Below are positions 1 to 13,127 of a stretch of DNA of 64,000 nt, in pieces; the stretch's first letter is position 1, and every line of letters starts with the position of its first letter. Below the pieces are notes generated by a model. The model ran no database searches. It was not told the origin of the DNA and saw nothing but the letters and a program-made list of their open reading frames with translations. Source of the DNA: Chrysaora quinquecirrha. Lineage: Eukaryota; Cnidaria; Scyphozoa; Semaeostomeae; Pelagiidae. Both the position numbers and the translations under genes were made by a program. Location of the stretch: positions 4,967,115 to 5,031,114 of the forward strand of contig JACTAT010000006.1 in NCBI GenBank assembly GCA_014526335.1. The letters are read 5' to 3'.

Positions 1-309
1 ACATCTAATTCTGATAACTGTTTCGAAGGGTTAACAATGAGACACCATCTCCTCAAGATAGAATTTCCAAGCTGTTCTTTGACTTTATTGCCATCCTGCT
101 TCATTGACCAGAGCATTGAAATCACATATAAAGGAAAAATACATTTTATTACCACACTGACATGTAAATGGAAGAATATTCCATTTTTTTTTTTTGGGGG
201 GTTTTTTTTTTGTTTTGTTTTTGTTTTTATTTGCATTGTTCAGATTGCTACACATAATTTTATTAAATCCAAATGTTTATTGTATCAAATCCATATGTTT
301 ATTGTTCAT

Positions 310-913
310 GTTCATGCCTGTAGGCTTTCCGTTGCAACTTCTTTGGTTGCAGTGAGTAAGGGGTTGGCTTAACTACGAATTTATTTTTGTTCTTATACCG
401 GTGGGCCTTCCGTTGCAGCCTTTCTTGGTTGCAGAGCGCAAGGGGTCGGTTTAACTACGAATTTATTTTTCATTCTTGTACCGGTGGGCCTTCCGTTGCA
501 GCCTTTCTTGGTTGCAGAGCGCAAGGGGTCGGTTTAACTACGAATTCATTTTTCATTCTTATACCGGTGGGCCTTCCGTTGCAGCCTTTCTTGGTTGCAG
601 AGCGCAAGGGGTCGGTTTAACTACGAATTTATCTTTCATTCTTGTACCGGTGGGCCTTCCGTTGCAGCCTTTCTTGGTTGCAGAGCGCAAGGGGTCGGTT
701 TAACTACGAATTTATTTTCATTTTTGTTTATGCCGGTGGGCCTTCCGTCGCAACTTCTTTGGTTGCGTTAGGGAAGGGGTCGGCTTAACTAAAATTTTTT
801 TTTTTTTTTTTTGTTTTTTTTGTTTTTGTTTTTTTGTTTTTTTTTTGTTTTCTTTTGTTTTTGTTTGTTTTTTGTTTTCTTTTGTTATTGTTTGTTTGTT
901 TTTTTTTTGTTTT

Positions 914-973
<60 letters not shown>

Positions 974-1215
974 CTTTTTTCTTTTTTCATTCTTATACCG
1001 GTGGGCATTCCGTTGCAGCCTTTCTTGGCTGCAGAGCGCAAGGGGTCGGTTTAACTACGAATTTATTTTCATTTTTGTTTATGCCGGTGGGCCTTCCGTT
1101 GCAAGTTCTTTTGGTTGCATTAGGAAAGGGGTCGGCTTAACTACAAATTTAATGTTCATGTTTATGGCGGTAGGCCTTCCGTTGCAACTTCCCTTGGTTG
1201 CAGTGGGGAAGGGAT
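310..1215. repeat. 83-86-bp tandem repeat array
   Basis: About nine copies of a unit with the core GGGCCTTCCGTTGCA, followed by TTGGTTGCAG and a GGGGTCGG motif. Four junctions (398, 481, 564, 647) are exactly 83 bp apart. The outer copies, near 318, 733, 1084 and 1166, are more diverged. The array is split in two by a T-rich tract at about 798-990. ORFs through it merely read the repeat. I do not recognise the family. Confidence 0.9.
798..990. repeat. T-rich low-complexity tract inside the array
   Basis: About 190 bp of almost pure T with scattered G (TTTTTG repeats), ending in an uninterrupted T run of tens of bases from about 918 to 973. It sits between two copies of the 83-bp unit. On the minus strand it would read as poly-lysine, which is not a gene. 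The exact length is probably unreliable in any assembly. Confidence 0.9.
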
Positions 1216-1626
1216 CGGCGAATTTATTTTCCATGCTTATTATTGTTTTACTTTTGTTCAGATTGTTATGTTAACCAACCTGCAGAAAAAGAAAATTTGG
1301 TTACCCTGCAGAAGAAAGGTTAAACAACAAAACATTAGGGATAGGTTTAGTGGAAATCCAAAGGGCAACAGACAAACAGGGGGATGGCAACATGGTCATG
1401 AAGGGTACAAAACCTCTCGAATATTAACTCAATCAAAAACACTGTATTATTGAACGTTTCAAAGTTGAAGAGTTACTCCATTAATTGATATTTATTATTT
1501 CCCTTATTACTAACACAAAGGCTCCATCCAGTCTTTTATTCTTTTAGAGATGAGTTAGCAAAATTTGTTTGTTCTTCCTGTTATTTAGGAGAAACCAAAC
1601 TCCTTGCATAGGTTATTAACCTGTTG
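1216..1626. other. Non-coding spacer between two arrays
   Basis: AT-rich single-copy sequence with a short local duplication around 1270-1320 (two CCTGCAGAA motifs). I see no splice-bounded exon, conserved peptide or RNA gene here. Confidence 0.5.
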
Positions 1627-2250
1627 AAAGGGGGAATTATTGACCTGTAGATGAAACAATTGTCCTGTGGAAGGAAAGTATTATTATTTATGGTATTTCA
1701 TGGAGTAACATTAATACAGTCACCCTCTTTAGAGGGCAACCTTAATAACAATTGACCATTAATACAGTCACCCTCTTTAGAGGGCAACCTTAATAACAAT
1801 TGACCTGTAGATGAAACAATTGTCCTGTGGAAGGAAAGTATTATTATTTATGGTATTTCATGGAGTAAAATTAATACGGTCACCCCCTTTAGAGGGCAAC
1901 CTTAATAACAATTGACCTGTAGATGAAACAATTGTCCTGTGGAAGGAAAGTATTATTATTTATGGTATTTCATGGAGTAACATTAATACAGTCACCCCCT
2001 TTAGAGGGCAACCTTAATAACAATTGACCTGTAGATGAAACAATTGTCCTGTGGAAGGAAAGTATTATTATTTATGGTATTTCATGGAGTAACATTAATA
2101 CAGTCACCCCCTTTAGAGGGCAACCTTAATAACAATTGACCTGTAGATGAAACAATTGTCCTGTGGAAGGAAAGTATTATTATTTATGGTATTTCATGGA
2201 GTAAAATTAATACGGTCACCCCCTTCAGAGGGCAACCTTAATAACAATTA
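1627..2250. repeat. 112-bp tandem repeat array
   Basis: The marker TGACCTGTAGATGAAAC recurs at 1641, 1801, 1913, 2025 and 2137; the last three steps are exactly 112 bp. The unit also carries AGAGGGCAACCTTAATAAC and GTCCTGTGGAAGG. Between the first two copies a 48-bp sub-segment is itself duplicated (about 1705-1752 and 1753-1800), which explains the longer first step. It is non-coding. Confidence 0.9.
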
Positions 2251-3467
2251 GATCTTTGTGGATAATTGATTTACTTTTGTTTTGATCAGCATAGGAAGCA
2301 GTTATAGCTATCTGCTATTTTTGGTAGGTGAAAAAACCAGTCGAGGAAGTTTTTGTCCCCTTGATGGGGACCATTACAATAACTGAGTGGTATTGAGAAG
2401 GGTGGGATAACCCCTATCAGGAGAAATCCCTACTGATACAATGAGAGTTCTTTTAACAAGGATAACATAGCAATGATAGGTGCACTTTTGAGCCAATGGG
2501 GTCCGAAACCCTGGAAAAAGAGATTGTCATCCTGTGAAAAGAAATTGTCATTCAGCAACAGCTGCAGGTGAGATAAGAAGTTACAGGTTTCAGACTTATA
2601 TCATGATGGGTGGGATAGGCTTTGATTCCAATGATAAAGAATGAATTATACTAGTTGGAGTGGGTGGGTGGGAAATGAAACACCATATTTGCAATTGAGA
2701 TTGATTTCCAGCTTGTAATTGACAGTGAAGATGCAAGACCACATCATGCCTGCTCTAGTCAGAATGCGAGCACATGGCAAAGAGGAATCAACCATGAGCC
2801 CTTGCGCATTAATCTTCATTTACGCAGGGGCGTAAATGGACCATTAACTCGAGGCGGTCTCAACGACAGACAATAAGGCAAAAAACACACACGTAGGTTG
2901 GCAGTACTTGGGATCGTATTAGGTAAATACAATATACAGTAAAGTAACTAAGTATAAAACATTTGCATTGTATACATATATCTGTCTGCCACCAGATTCT
3001 TGGTGGCCAATCCGCCAAAGTTCCGCCCAAGTACTAGCCAACCACGTACGCTTAAATGAGGACAGTTATTATTGGCAGTGGTTCACTTAAGAACCCCCAC
3101 CTTGTCAGATGATTTATAGTCAAAACCACAGCTTGAAGACTTGCCAAGTTTGGCATGCCCTGATCACTGATGTAATATCCATAATTCACAAGAAGAAAAA
3201 TTTCTTGGGGTGTGGTTTTTCAAGTGTTCCATCTTCAACTGAAGCAGAACATTTAAAAGGTAACCTACTAAAGCTGAAAAAATCATACTTGGAACGATAC
3301 TTTCCTTGCATGTTACGTTCCTATGAAACCATCTGCATCTTGTAATGCAGAGGCTATGCATTTTCAGCCTTCCTTGTCTTCTTTAGACTTGGCTGTTTCT
3401 AACTGATTTTTTGGCTTCATTTTCAAATCCTGATGCCCCACTTCGTCATTTCCCACAGGTTAGAGAC
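2251..3467. other. Intergenic sequence, no gene seen
   Basis: Mixed, apparently single-copy sequence leading into the 194-bp satellite. Short ORFs on both strands (for example 3109-3345) have no recognisable motif and no plausible splice signals. I see no supportable feature. Confidence 0.5.
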
Positions 3468-6400
3468 TTTTTAGGGTTCATATTTCTCCCAAATTGGACC
3501 AATTTAGGCAGAAAAATACTTTATTAACCCTATAGAGTATATTCAGGGAGGTTTTGGTACGATTTGGTACATATTTTTGAAGAAATACGGGAGTTTCCAA
3601 GACCCCTGATTTTGGTCGATTTTTGGCCATTTGGCAAGGCTATAGACTTGCCTTTTTCCCGAATTTTTTAGGGTTCATATTTCTCCCAAATTGGCCCAAT
3701 TTAGGCAGAAAAATACTTTATTAACCCTATAGAGTATATTCAGGGAGGTTTTGGTACGATTTGGTATATATTTTGAAGAAATACGGGAGTTTTCAAGACC
3801 CTTATTTTTGGTCGATTTTTTGCCATTTGGCAAGGCTATAGACTTGCCTTTTTTCCCGATTTTTTAGGGTTCATATTTCTCCCAAATTGGCCCAATTTAG
3901 GCAGAAAAATACTTTATTAACCCTATAGAGTATATTCAGGGAGGTTTTGGTACGATTTGGTATATATTTTGAAGAAATACGGGAGTTTTCAAGACCCCTA
4001 TTTTGGTCGATTTTTGGCCATTTGGCAAGGCTATAGACTTGCCTTTTTCCCGATTTTTTTAGGGTTCATATTTCTCCCAAATTGGCCCAATTTAGGCAGA
4101 AAAATACTTTATTAACCCTATAGAGTATATTCAGGGAGGTTTTGGTACGATTTGGTATATATTTTTGAAGAAATACGGGAGTTTTCAAGACCCCTATTTT
4201 TGGTCGATTTTTGGCCATTTGGCAAGGCTATAGACTTGCCTTTTTCCTGATTTTTTTAGGGTTCATATTTCTCCCAAATTGGCCCAATTTAGGCAGAAAA
4301 ATACTTTATTAACCCTATAGAGTATATTCAGGGAGGTTTTGGTACGATTTGGTATATATTTTTGAAGAAATACGGGAGTTTTCAAGACCCCTATTTTGGT
4401 CGATTTTGGCCATTTGGCAAGGCTATAGACTTGCCTTTTTCCCGATTTTTTAGGGTTCATATTTCTCCCAAATTGGCCCAATTTAGGCAGAAAAATACTT
4501 TATTAACCCTATAGAGTATATTCAGGGAGGTTTTGGTACGATTTGGTATATATTTTTGAAGAAATACGGGAGTTTTCAAGACCCCTATTTTTGGTCGATT
4601 TTTGGCCATTTGGCAAGGCTATAGACTTGCCTTTTTTCCCGATTTTTTTAGGGTTCATATTTCTCCCAAATTGGCCCAATTTAGGCAGAAAAATACTTTA
4701 TTAACCCTATAGAGTATATTCAGGGAGGTTTTGGTACGATTTGGTATATATTTTTGAAGAAATACGGGAGTTTTCAAGACCCCTATTTTGGTCGATTTTT
4801 GCCATTTGGCAAGGCTATAGACTTGCCTTTTTCCTGATTTTTTAGGGTTCATATTTCTCCCAAATTGGCCCAATTTAGGCAGAAAAATACTTTATTAACC
4901 CTATAGAGTATATTCAGGGAGGTTTTGGTACGATTTGGTATATATTTTTGAAGAAATACGGGAGTTTTCAAGACCCCTATTTTGGTCGATTTTTGCCATT
5001 TGGCAAGGCTATAGACTTGCCTTTTTCCTGATTTTTTAGGGTTCATATTTCTCCCAAATTGGCCCAATTTAGGCAGAAAAATACTTTATTAACCCTATAG
5101 AGTATATTCAGGGAGGTTTTGGTACGATTTGGTATATATTTTTGAAGAAATACGGGAGTTTTCAAGACCCCTATTTTTGGTCGATTTTTGGCCATTTGGC
5201 AAGGCTATAGACTTGCCTTTTTTCCCGATTTTTTAGGGTTCTTTTTTCTCCCAAATTGGCCCAATTTAGGCAGAAAAATACTTTATTAACCCTATAGAGT
5301 ATATTCAGGGAGGTTTTGGTACGATTTGGTATATATTTTTGAAGAAATACGGGAGTTTTCAAGACCCCTGATTTTGGTCGATTTTTGGCCATTTGGCAAG
5401 GCTATAGACTTGCCTTTTTCCTGATTTTTTAGGGTTCATATTTCTCCCAAATTGGCCCAATTTAGGCAGAAAAATACTTTATTAACCCTATAGAGTATAT
5501 TCAGGGAGGTTTTGGTACGATTTGGTATATATTTTTGAAGAAATACGGGAGTTTTCAAGACCCTGATTTTGGTCGATTTTTGGCCATTTGGCAAGGCTAT
5601 AGACTTGCCTTTTTCCTGATTTTTTTAGGGTTCTTATTTCTCCCAAATTGGCCCAATTTAGGCAGAAAAATACTTTATTAACCCTATAGAGTATATTCAG
5701 GGAGGTTTTGGTACGATTTGGTATATATTTTTGAAGAAATACGGGAGTTTTCAAGACCCCTGATTTTGGTCGATTTTTGGCCATTTGGCAAGGCTATAGA
5801 CTTGCCTTTTTCCTAATTTTTTAGGGTACTTTTTTCTCCTAAAGTGGCCCCATTTAGGCAGAAAAATACTTTATTTACCCTATAGAGTCTATTCAGGGAG
5901 GTTTTGGTACGATTTGGTATATATTTTGAAGAAATACAGGGAGGTTTTGGTACGATTTGGGAGTTTTCAAGACCCCTGATTTTGGTCGATTTTTGGCCAT
6001 TTGGCAAGGCTATAGACTTGCCTTTTTCCCGAATTTTTTAGGGTTCTTTTTTCTCCCAAATTGGCCCAATTTAGGCAGAAAAATACTTTATTAACCCTAT
6101 AGAGTATATTCAGGGAGGTTTTGGTACGATTTGGTATATATTTTTGAAGAAATACGGGAGTTTTCAAGACCCCTGATTTTGGTCGATTTTTGGCCATTTG
6201 GCAAGGCTATAGACTTGCCTTTTTTCCCGATTTTTTAGGGTTCTTTTTTCTCCCAAATTGGCCCAATTTAGGCAGAAAAATACTTTATTAACCCTATAGA
6301 GTATATTCAGGGAGGTTTTGGTACAATTTGGTATATATTATTGAAGAAATACGGGAGTTTTCAAGACCCCTATTTTTGGTCGATTTTTTGCCATTTGGCA

Positions 6401-9400
6401 AGGCTATAGACTTGCCTTTTTTCCCGAATTTTTTAGGGTTCTTTTTCTCCCAAATTGGCCCAATTTAGGCAGAAAAATACTTTATTAACCCTATAGAGTA
6501 TATTCAGGGAGGTTTTGGTACGATTTGGTATATATTTTTGAAGAAATACGGGAGTTTCCAAGACCCCTGATTTTGGTCGATTTTTGGCCATTTGGCAAGG
6601 CTATAGACTTGCCTTTTTTCCCGATTTTTTAGGGTTCTATTTTCTCCCAAATTGGCCCAATTTAGGCAGAAAAATACTTTATTAACCCTATAGAGTATAT
6701 TCAGGGAGGTTTTGGTACGATTTGGTATATATTTTTGAAGAAATACGGGAGTTTTCAAGACCCCTATTTTTGGTCGATTTTTTGCCATTTGGCAAGGCTA
6801 TAGACTTGCCTTTTTCCCGATTTTTTAGGGTTCATATTTCTCCCAAATTGGCCCAATTTAGGCAGAAAAATACTTTATTAACCCTATAGAGTATATTCAG
6901 GGAGGTTTTGGTACGATTTGGTATATATTTTTGAAGAAATACGGGAGTTTCCAAGACCCCTGATTTTGGTCGATTTTTGGCCATTTGGCAAGGCTATAGA
7001 CTTGCCTTTTTCCCGAATTTTTTAGAGTTCTTTTTCTCTCAAATTGGCACAATTTAGGCAGAAAAATACTTTATTAACCCCATAGAGTATATTCAGGGAG
7101 GTTTTGGTACGATTTGGTATATATTTTTGAAGAAATACGGGAGTTTTCAAGACCCCTGATTTTTGGTCGATTTTTAGGCCATTTGGCAAGGCTATAGACT
7201 TGCCTTTTTGGCCATTTGGCCTATAGATTTTTTAGGGTTCTTTTTCTCCCAAATTGGCCCAATTTAGGCAGAAAAATACTTTATTAACCCTATAGAGTAT
7301 ATTCAGGGAGGTTTTGGTACAATTTGGTATATATTATTGAAGAAATACGGGAGTTTTCAAGACCCCTATTTTGGTCGATTTTTTGCCATTTGGCAAGGCT
7401 ATAGACTTGCCTTTTTTTTCCTGATTTTTTAGGGTTCTTTTTTCTCCCAAATTGGCCCAATTTAGGCAGAAAAATACTTTATTAACCCTATAGAGTATAT
7501 TCAGGGAGGTTTTGGTACAATTTGGTATATATTTTTGAAGAAATACGGGAGTTTTCAAGACCCCTATTTTTGGTCGATTTTTGGCCATTTGGCAAGGCTA
7601 TAGACTTGCCTTTTTCCCGATTTTTTTAGGGTACTTTTTTCTCCCAAAAAGGCCCCATTTAGGCAGAAAAATACTTTATTTAGCCTATAGAGTCTATTCA
7701 GGGAGTTTTTGGTACGATATGGCATCAATTTTGAAGAAATATGGGAGTTTTCAAGACCCCTGATTTTGGTCGATTTTTGGCCATTTGGCAAGACTATAGA
7801 CTTGCCTTTTTTCCTGATTTTTTAGGGTTCATATTTCTCCCAAATTGGCCCAATTTAGGCAGAAAATACTTTATTAACCCTATAGAGTATATTCAGGAGG
7901 TTTTGGTACGATTTGGTATATATTTTGGAAGAAATACGGGGGTTTTTAAGACCCCTGATTTTGGTCGATTTTTTGCCATTTGGCAAGGCTATAGACTTGC
8001 CTTTTTCTCCGATTTTTTAGGGTTCATTTTTCTCCCAAATTGGCCCAATTTAGGCAGAAAAATACTTTATTAACCCTATAGAGTATATTCAGGGAGGTTT
8101 TGGTACGATTTGGTATATATTTTTGAAGAAATACGGGAGTTTTCAAGACCCCTATTTTTGGTCGATTTTTTGCCATTTGGCAAGGCTATAGAGACTTGCC
8201 TTTTTTCACGATTTTTTTAGGGTTCATATTTCTCCCAAATTGGCCCAATTTAGGCAGAAAAATACTTTATCTAGCCTATAGAGTCTATTCAGGGAGTTTT
8301 TGGTACGATATGGCATCAATTTTGAAGAAATATGGGAGTTTTCAAGACCCCTGATTTTGGTCGATTTTTGGCCATTTGGCAAGGCTATAGACTTGCCTTT
8401 TTACCCTATTTTTTTAGGGTGCTTTTATCTCCTTAAGTGGCCCAATTTAGGCAGAAAAATACTTTATGCACCCTATAGAGTCTATTCAGGGAGTTTTTGG
8501 TACAATTTGGTATCTATTTTTGAAGAAATATGGGAGTTTTCAAGACCCCTGATTTTGGTCGATTTTTGCCATTTGGCAAGGCTATAGACTTGCCTTTTTC
8601 CCGATTTTTTTAGGGTTCATATTTCTCCCAAATTGGCCCAATTTAGGCAGAAAAATACTTTATTAACCCTATAGAGTATATTCAGGAGGTTTTGGTACGA
8701 TTTGGTATATATTTTGAAGAAATACGGGAGTTTTCAAGACCCCTGATTTTGGTCGATTTTTGGCCATTTGGCAAGGCTATAGACTTGCCATTTTTTCCTG
8801 ATTTTTTAGGGTTCATATTTCTCCCAAATTGGCCCAATTTAGGCAGAAAAATACTTTATTAACCCTATAGAGTATATTCAGGGAGGTTTTGGTACGATTT
8901 GGTATATATTTTTGAAGAAATACGGGAGTTTTCAAGACCCCTATTTTTGGTCGATTTTTGCCATTTGGCAAGGCTATAGACTTGCCTTTTTCCCGATTTT
9001 TTAGGGTTCATATTTCTCCCAAATTGGCCCAATTTAGGCAGAAAAATACTTTATTAACCCTATAGAGTATATTCAGGGAGGTTTTGGTACGATTTGGTAT
9101 ATATTTTTGAAGAAATACGGGAGTTTTCAAGACCCCTATTTTTGGTCGATTTTTGGCCATTTGGCAAGGCTATAGACTTGCCTTTTTCCTGATTTTTTAG
9201 GGTTCTTTTTCTCCCAAATTGGCCCAATTTAAGCAGAAAAATACTTTACTAACCCTAACGAGTATATTCAGGGAGGTTTTGGTACAATTTGGTATATATT
9301 TTTGAAGAAATACGGGAGTTTCAAGACCCCTATTTTGGTCGATTTTTGCCATTTGGCAAGGCTATAGACTTGCCTTTTTTCCTGATTTTTTTAGGGTTCA

Positions 9401-10768
9401 TATTTCTCCCAAATTGGCCCAATTTAGGCAGAAAAATACTTTATTAACCCTATAGAGTATATTCAGGGAGGTTTTGGTACGATTTGGTATATATTTTGAA
9501 GAAATACGGGAGTTTTCAAGACCCCTATTTTGGTCGATTTTTGGCCATTTGGCAAGGCTATAGACTTGCCTTTTTCCTGATTTTTTAGGGTTCATATTTC
9601 TCCCAAATTGGCCCAATTTAGGCAGAAAAATACTTTATTAACCCTATAGAGTATATTCAGGGAGGTTTTGGTACGATTTGGTATATATTTTTGAAGAAAT
9701 ACGGGAGTTTTCAAGACCCCTATTTTTGGTCGATTTTTGCCATTTGGCAAGGCTATAGACTTGCCTTATTTCCCGATTTTTTAGGGTTCATATTTCTCCC
9801 AAATTGGCCCAATTTAGGCAGAAAAATACTTTATTAACCCTATAGAGTATATTCAGGGAGGTTTTGGTACGATTTGGTATATATTTTTGAAGAAATACGG
9901 GAGTTTTCAAGACCCCTATTTTTGGTCGATTTTTGGCCATTTGGCAAGGCTATAGACTTGCCTTTTTTCCCGATTTTTTTAGGGTTCTTTTTCTCCCAAA
10001 TTGGCCCAATTTAGGCAGAAAAATACTTTATTAACCCTATAGAGTATATTCAGGGAGGTTTTGGTACAATTTGGTATATATTATTGAAGAAATACGGGAG
10101 TTTTCAAGACCCCTATTTTGGTCGATTTTTTGCCATTTGGCAAGGCTATAGACTTGCCTTTTTTCCGATTTTTTTAGGGTTCTTATTTCTCCCAAATTGG
10201 CCCAATTTAGGCAGAAAAATACTTTATTAACCCTATAGAGTATATTCAGGGAGGTTTTGGTACGATTTGGTATATATTTTTGAAGAAATACGGGAGTTTT
10301 CAAGACCCCTATTTTTGGTCGATTTTTGGCCATTTGGCAAGGCTATAGACTTGCCTTTTTCCCGATTTTTTTAGGGTTCATATTTCTCCCAAATTGGCCC
10401 AATTTAGGCAGAAAAATACTTTATTAACCCTATAGAGTATATTCAGGGAGGTTTTGGTACGATTTGGTATATATTTTTGAAGAAATACGGGAGTTTTCAA
10501 GACCCCTGATTTTGGTCGATTTTTGGCCATTTGGCAAGGCTATAGACTTGCCTGTTTTGCGATTTTTTAGGGTTCATATTTTCTCCCAAATTGGCCCAAT
10601 TTAGGCAGAAAAATACTTTATTAACCCTATAGAGTATATTCAGGGAGGTTTTGGTACGATTTGGTATATATTTTGAAGAAATACGGGAGTTTTCAAGACC
10701 CCTATTTTGGTCGATTTTTGGCCATTTGGCAAGGCTATAGACTTGCCTTTTTTCCTGATTTTTAGGGT
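3468..10768. repeat. ~194-bp satellite array, about 38 copies
   Basis: A head-to-tail array with a ~194-bp period (for example identical landmarks at 4655 and 4849). Each unit contains TTTTTTAGGGTTCATATTTC, GGCCCAATTTAGGCAG, TTAACCCTATAGAG, GGAGGTTTTGGTACGATTTG and GCCATTTGGCAAGGC. Most copies are nearly identical, which indicates recent homogenisation. A diverged subfamily with GTCTATTCAGGGAG and other changes is interspersed near 5815-5945, 7625-7740, 8265-8345 and 8400-8545. Local slippage products occur near 5910-5960 and 7195-7240. The length is close to one nucleosome repeat, as in many animal satellites. The 60-110-residue ORFs on both strands are by-products of the repeat and have no protein family. 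Confidence 0.95.
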
Positions 10769-11945
10769 TGGAAAACAGGTAAAAGCTCAGTACAGTAATG
10801 TTTATTTTACAGAAGTTTTAACAAAGTTTTAACAGTTTGAGTTGACAACTTAGGAACATGTAGAGCAATAAGCAAATTGAAGTGCTGCAGAGATGGAGTT
10901 CAGCCGGAAAATAAAAAAAACATCTCTTTCGTCGCCTGGAAGATGATGACTAACTTACTAATAGAAATTCTTGGGCTAATTTTGCTCTAGCCTGAGAAGT
11001 TTAAGTGCTGCACCGTTCAGTGCCTTTGCCAAGAGTTTGTCTCAGAAATCGTTGAATTTGCTAGTGCTAATGCTTTCACAAGAGGATCTATACGAAAATG
11101 AATAGGTACTTGGAAAATATTTCAGGCCCGGGTTAGGCACCTCAGCACTCAACCGAGCGCCCTACACGCTTAACCACAGTTATTAAGGTAATGCTAAATC
11201 TGGACAATGTTTGAAAGGGTACTGATTTGGAAAATACTCTAACAGCTGAAGTGACGGGCCAGCGTTCAAGGGACTTTTTGGCTTCTTGTATAAAACATTT
11301 CTAGCTAATTTTGAATAGCTGATTTAAATAGGTTAACCGGTCTTGTAAAAGAAGGTAATAAAAATTTTGGACATTTCGAATGAGCCCCTTCCTCAAATGA
11401 GCACCGCCCAATTACCCCACTTGAAATACCGCCCCCAGTCGAGAACCGATGATTAACTTGCCAATCGGGCGTTTATTCGAGGACGCAAGTTAGTTACTCC
11501 CTCTGAGCCCCTCTCGACATCACTAGGAAATTTGCTGTATTGCTGTTTTGAAAGTAACATAACTAAAGTAACATAACTAAACGTAACATATTAACCAAAT
11601 TCAATTTGCAAATATAGTAGAAAACGTTGTTTCTTATATGGAAAAACCCAACACTTTAAGCTAGTGGTATAGTGGTATACGCGGCAGACGAACTTTTTGT
11701 CACAGAACGTAAATTTTCATACCCAAAAATTCAAAATATAAAGACGTCTTGGCGTAGACAGATTCAGAGAATCTCTATCATTTGACAAACAATTCTTTGT
11801 TGGTATGCTCGTCTATAAATGCTCACAATAACTACAAACACAAACGACTTAAGCTCAATGTAGAACATAACAATTCTCAGCTGAATTTATTGAGAATAAC
11901 AATAACAAGTGGCTTAAAACGAAAAACAGAAGCTACAATATTGGC
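10769..11945. other. Intergenic sequence, no gene seen
   Basis: Unique or old-repeat sequence after the satellite. A degenerate tRNA-like patch lies around 11100-11165 and another around 11660-11690, but neither folds convincingly into a tRNA. No coding evidence. Confidence 0.45.
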
Positions 11946-12152
11946 CAAAATATATTGGAACAAGCTAAATAGTTCTGCTTATGAATTCCCTCTTTTCCCC
12001 CGTTACAATGCTGTTTTGAACAAGAGCTGTCTTGTTTTACTAACAACATTGTTTTCGGGGTAAAGGGGGAAGCATTGGAGCTATTTAATTAAGAAGAAAA
12101 ACAATAGCGTAGGCCGTATTCCTTGGAAAAACGGCCTTGTTCCAATTATTTT
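11946..12152. mobile_element. Small foldback/MITE-like element
   Basis: The ends are inverted copies: ATATTGGAACAAG at the left and CTTGTTCCAATTATT at the right. Inner segments also pair imperfectly (TTTTCCCCCGTTACAATG against CATTGTTTTCGGGG and nearby bases). About 207 bp with no ORF of note, which is typical of a non-autonomous hairpin element. Superfamily not assignable. Confidence 0.6.
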
Positions 12153-12269
12153 ATCCAACGTTGTAGAGACAAAAGGAAGGCCATACCAAACGATTGATGC
12201 CCTAACCGTTTATATATATTATATATAGCGCCCCTAGAAAGAGAAACATTGTTCCGCAATGGGTAAAAA

Positions 12270-12334
12270 TGCGTTACCCTATCTGTTGCGGGCTTCTTCA
12301 AGCATCTTCAAACCAGTTTCAGATAGGGTTACGC
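12270..12334. repeat. Short inverted repeat (hairpin)
   Basis: GCGTTACCCTATCTG near 12270 is repeated as its exact complement CAGATAGGGTTACGC near 12320, giving a 15-bp stem with a ~35-bp loop. Function unknown. Confidence 0.7.
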
Positions 12335-12450
12335 AATGGCTTTCTTCAATTGCTGATATATACCTTATAGACTCTTGGATAACATTGATCGTTTGCGCGC
12401 TTGAGCGAGCTTGTCACATGAATGGCCTAAATTGCTGGTAAGACACACTA

Positions 12451-12767
12451 AGGCCCGTTTACATTATACCTGATAGCTTTCGGAGCGCCGCGCTTGCATT
12501 AACCCATATCGGATAGGGCAAGTGTTTACATTATGCCGGATAGCTATGTTTACGATTTTATTTCTATATCCGAAGACTCATTTACATCATACCAGATAGC
12601 CGAGACAACAGGAAATTTCAATAATTAATCCCCACTTACAAAAGAATGTCAGTCACATTCGGAGCGTTTCGTATCGGATACCTCTAGTGTGATGTACACA
12701 CTAACCGCTATCCGATACGAAAATCAAGACATTCCGAAAGCTAGTCGGTATAGTTTCAAAGGGGCTA
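12451..12767. mobile_element. MITE-like element with terminal inverted repeats
   Basis: The left end AAGGCCCGTTTACATTATAC plus TAGCTTTCGG is mirrored at the right by CCGAAAGCTAGTCGGTATAG ending in GGGGCT. Internally the motif GTTTACATTATGCCGGATAG and relatives recur three times (about 12463, 12532 and 12590), so the element is itself repetitive. No coding capacity. Confidence 0.7.
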
Positions 12768-13127
12768 AAATTTCGCATAAATAGCAAATTTGGTGCCAAA
12801 CTTCTGTGGCGGTTAGATTGAAATCGTTTGATAAGAAGCATGCCGCCTGACTAAAAACAGGGTAACGAATACCATAACTCAGACAGTTTTATAAAACCAG
12901 CTACGCCTGAGTGCTGAGATGTTCAGTAAAGATTGGCCACGCATCAAATACTCAAATCTCAAGTCCCTATCTTCTTATAGGACGAGCGATTAGCCGAGCC
13001 CTACTATATGTGACATTCTTATGGCAATTTTCATTGCACTATGCACGTTCAACGCAGCAAGGGACCAATGTTAGCCAAGAGTACTTAAAACAGGTTGTAC
13101 AATTGTTGGTAAAACGAACCGATTAGG

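Noticed and set aside
718..1041. Poly-lysine or poly-phenylalanine ORFs
   Set aside because: Direct translation of the T tract.
4263..10333. Repeated 72-98-residue ORFs in the satellite
   Set aside because: They follow the 194-bp repeat period and have no protein family; variant units break them.
11655..11720. tRNA-like A box (GTGGTATAGTGGTATACG)
   Set aside because: No B box or acceptor pairing follows; probably SINE debris.
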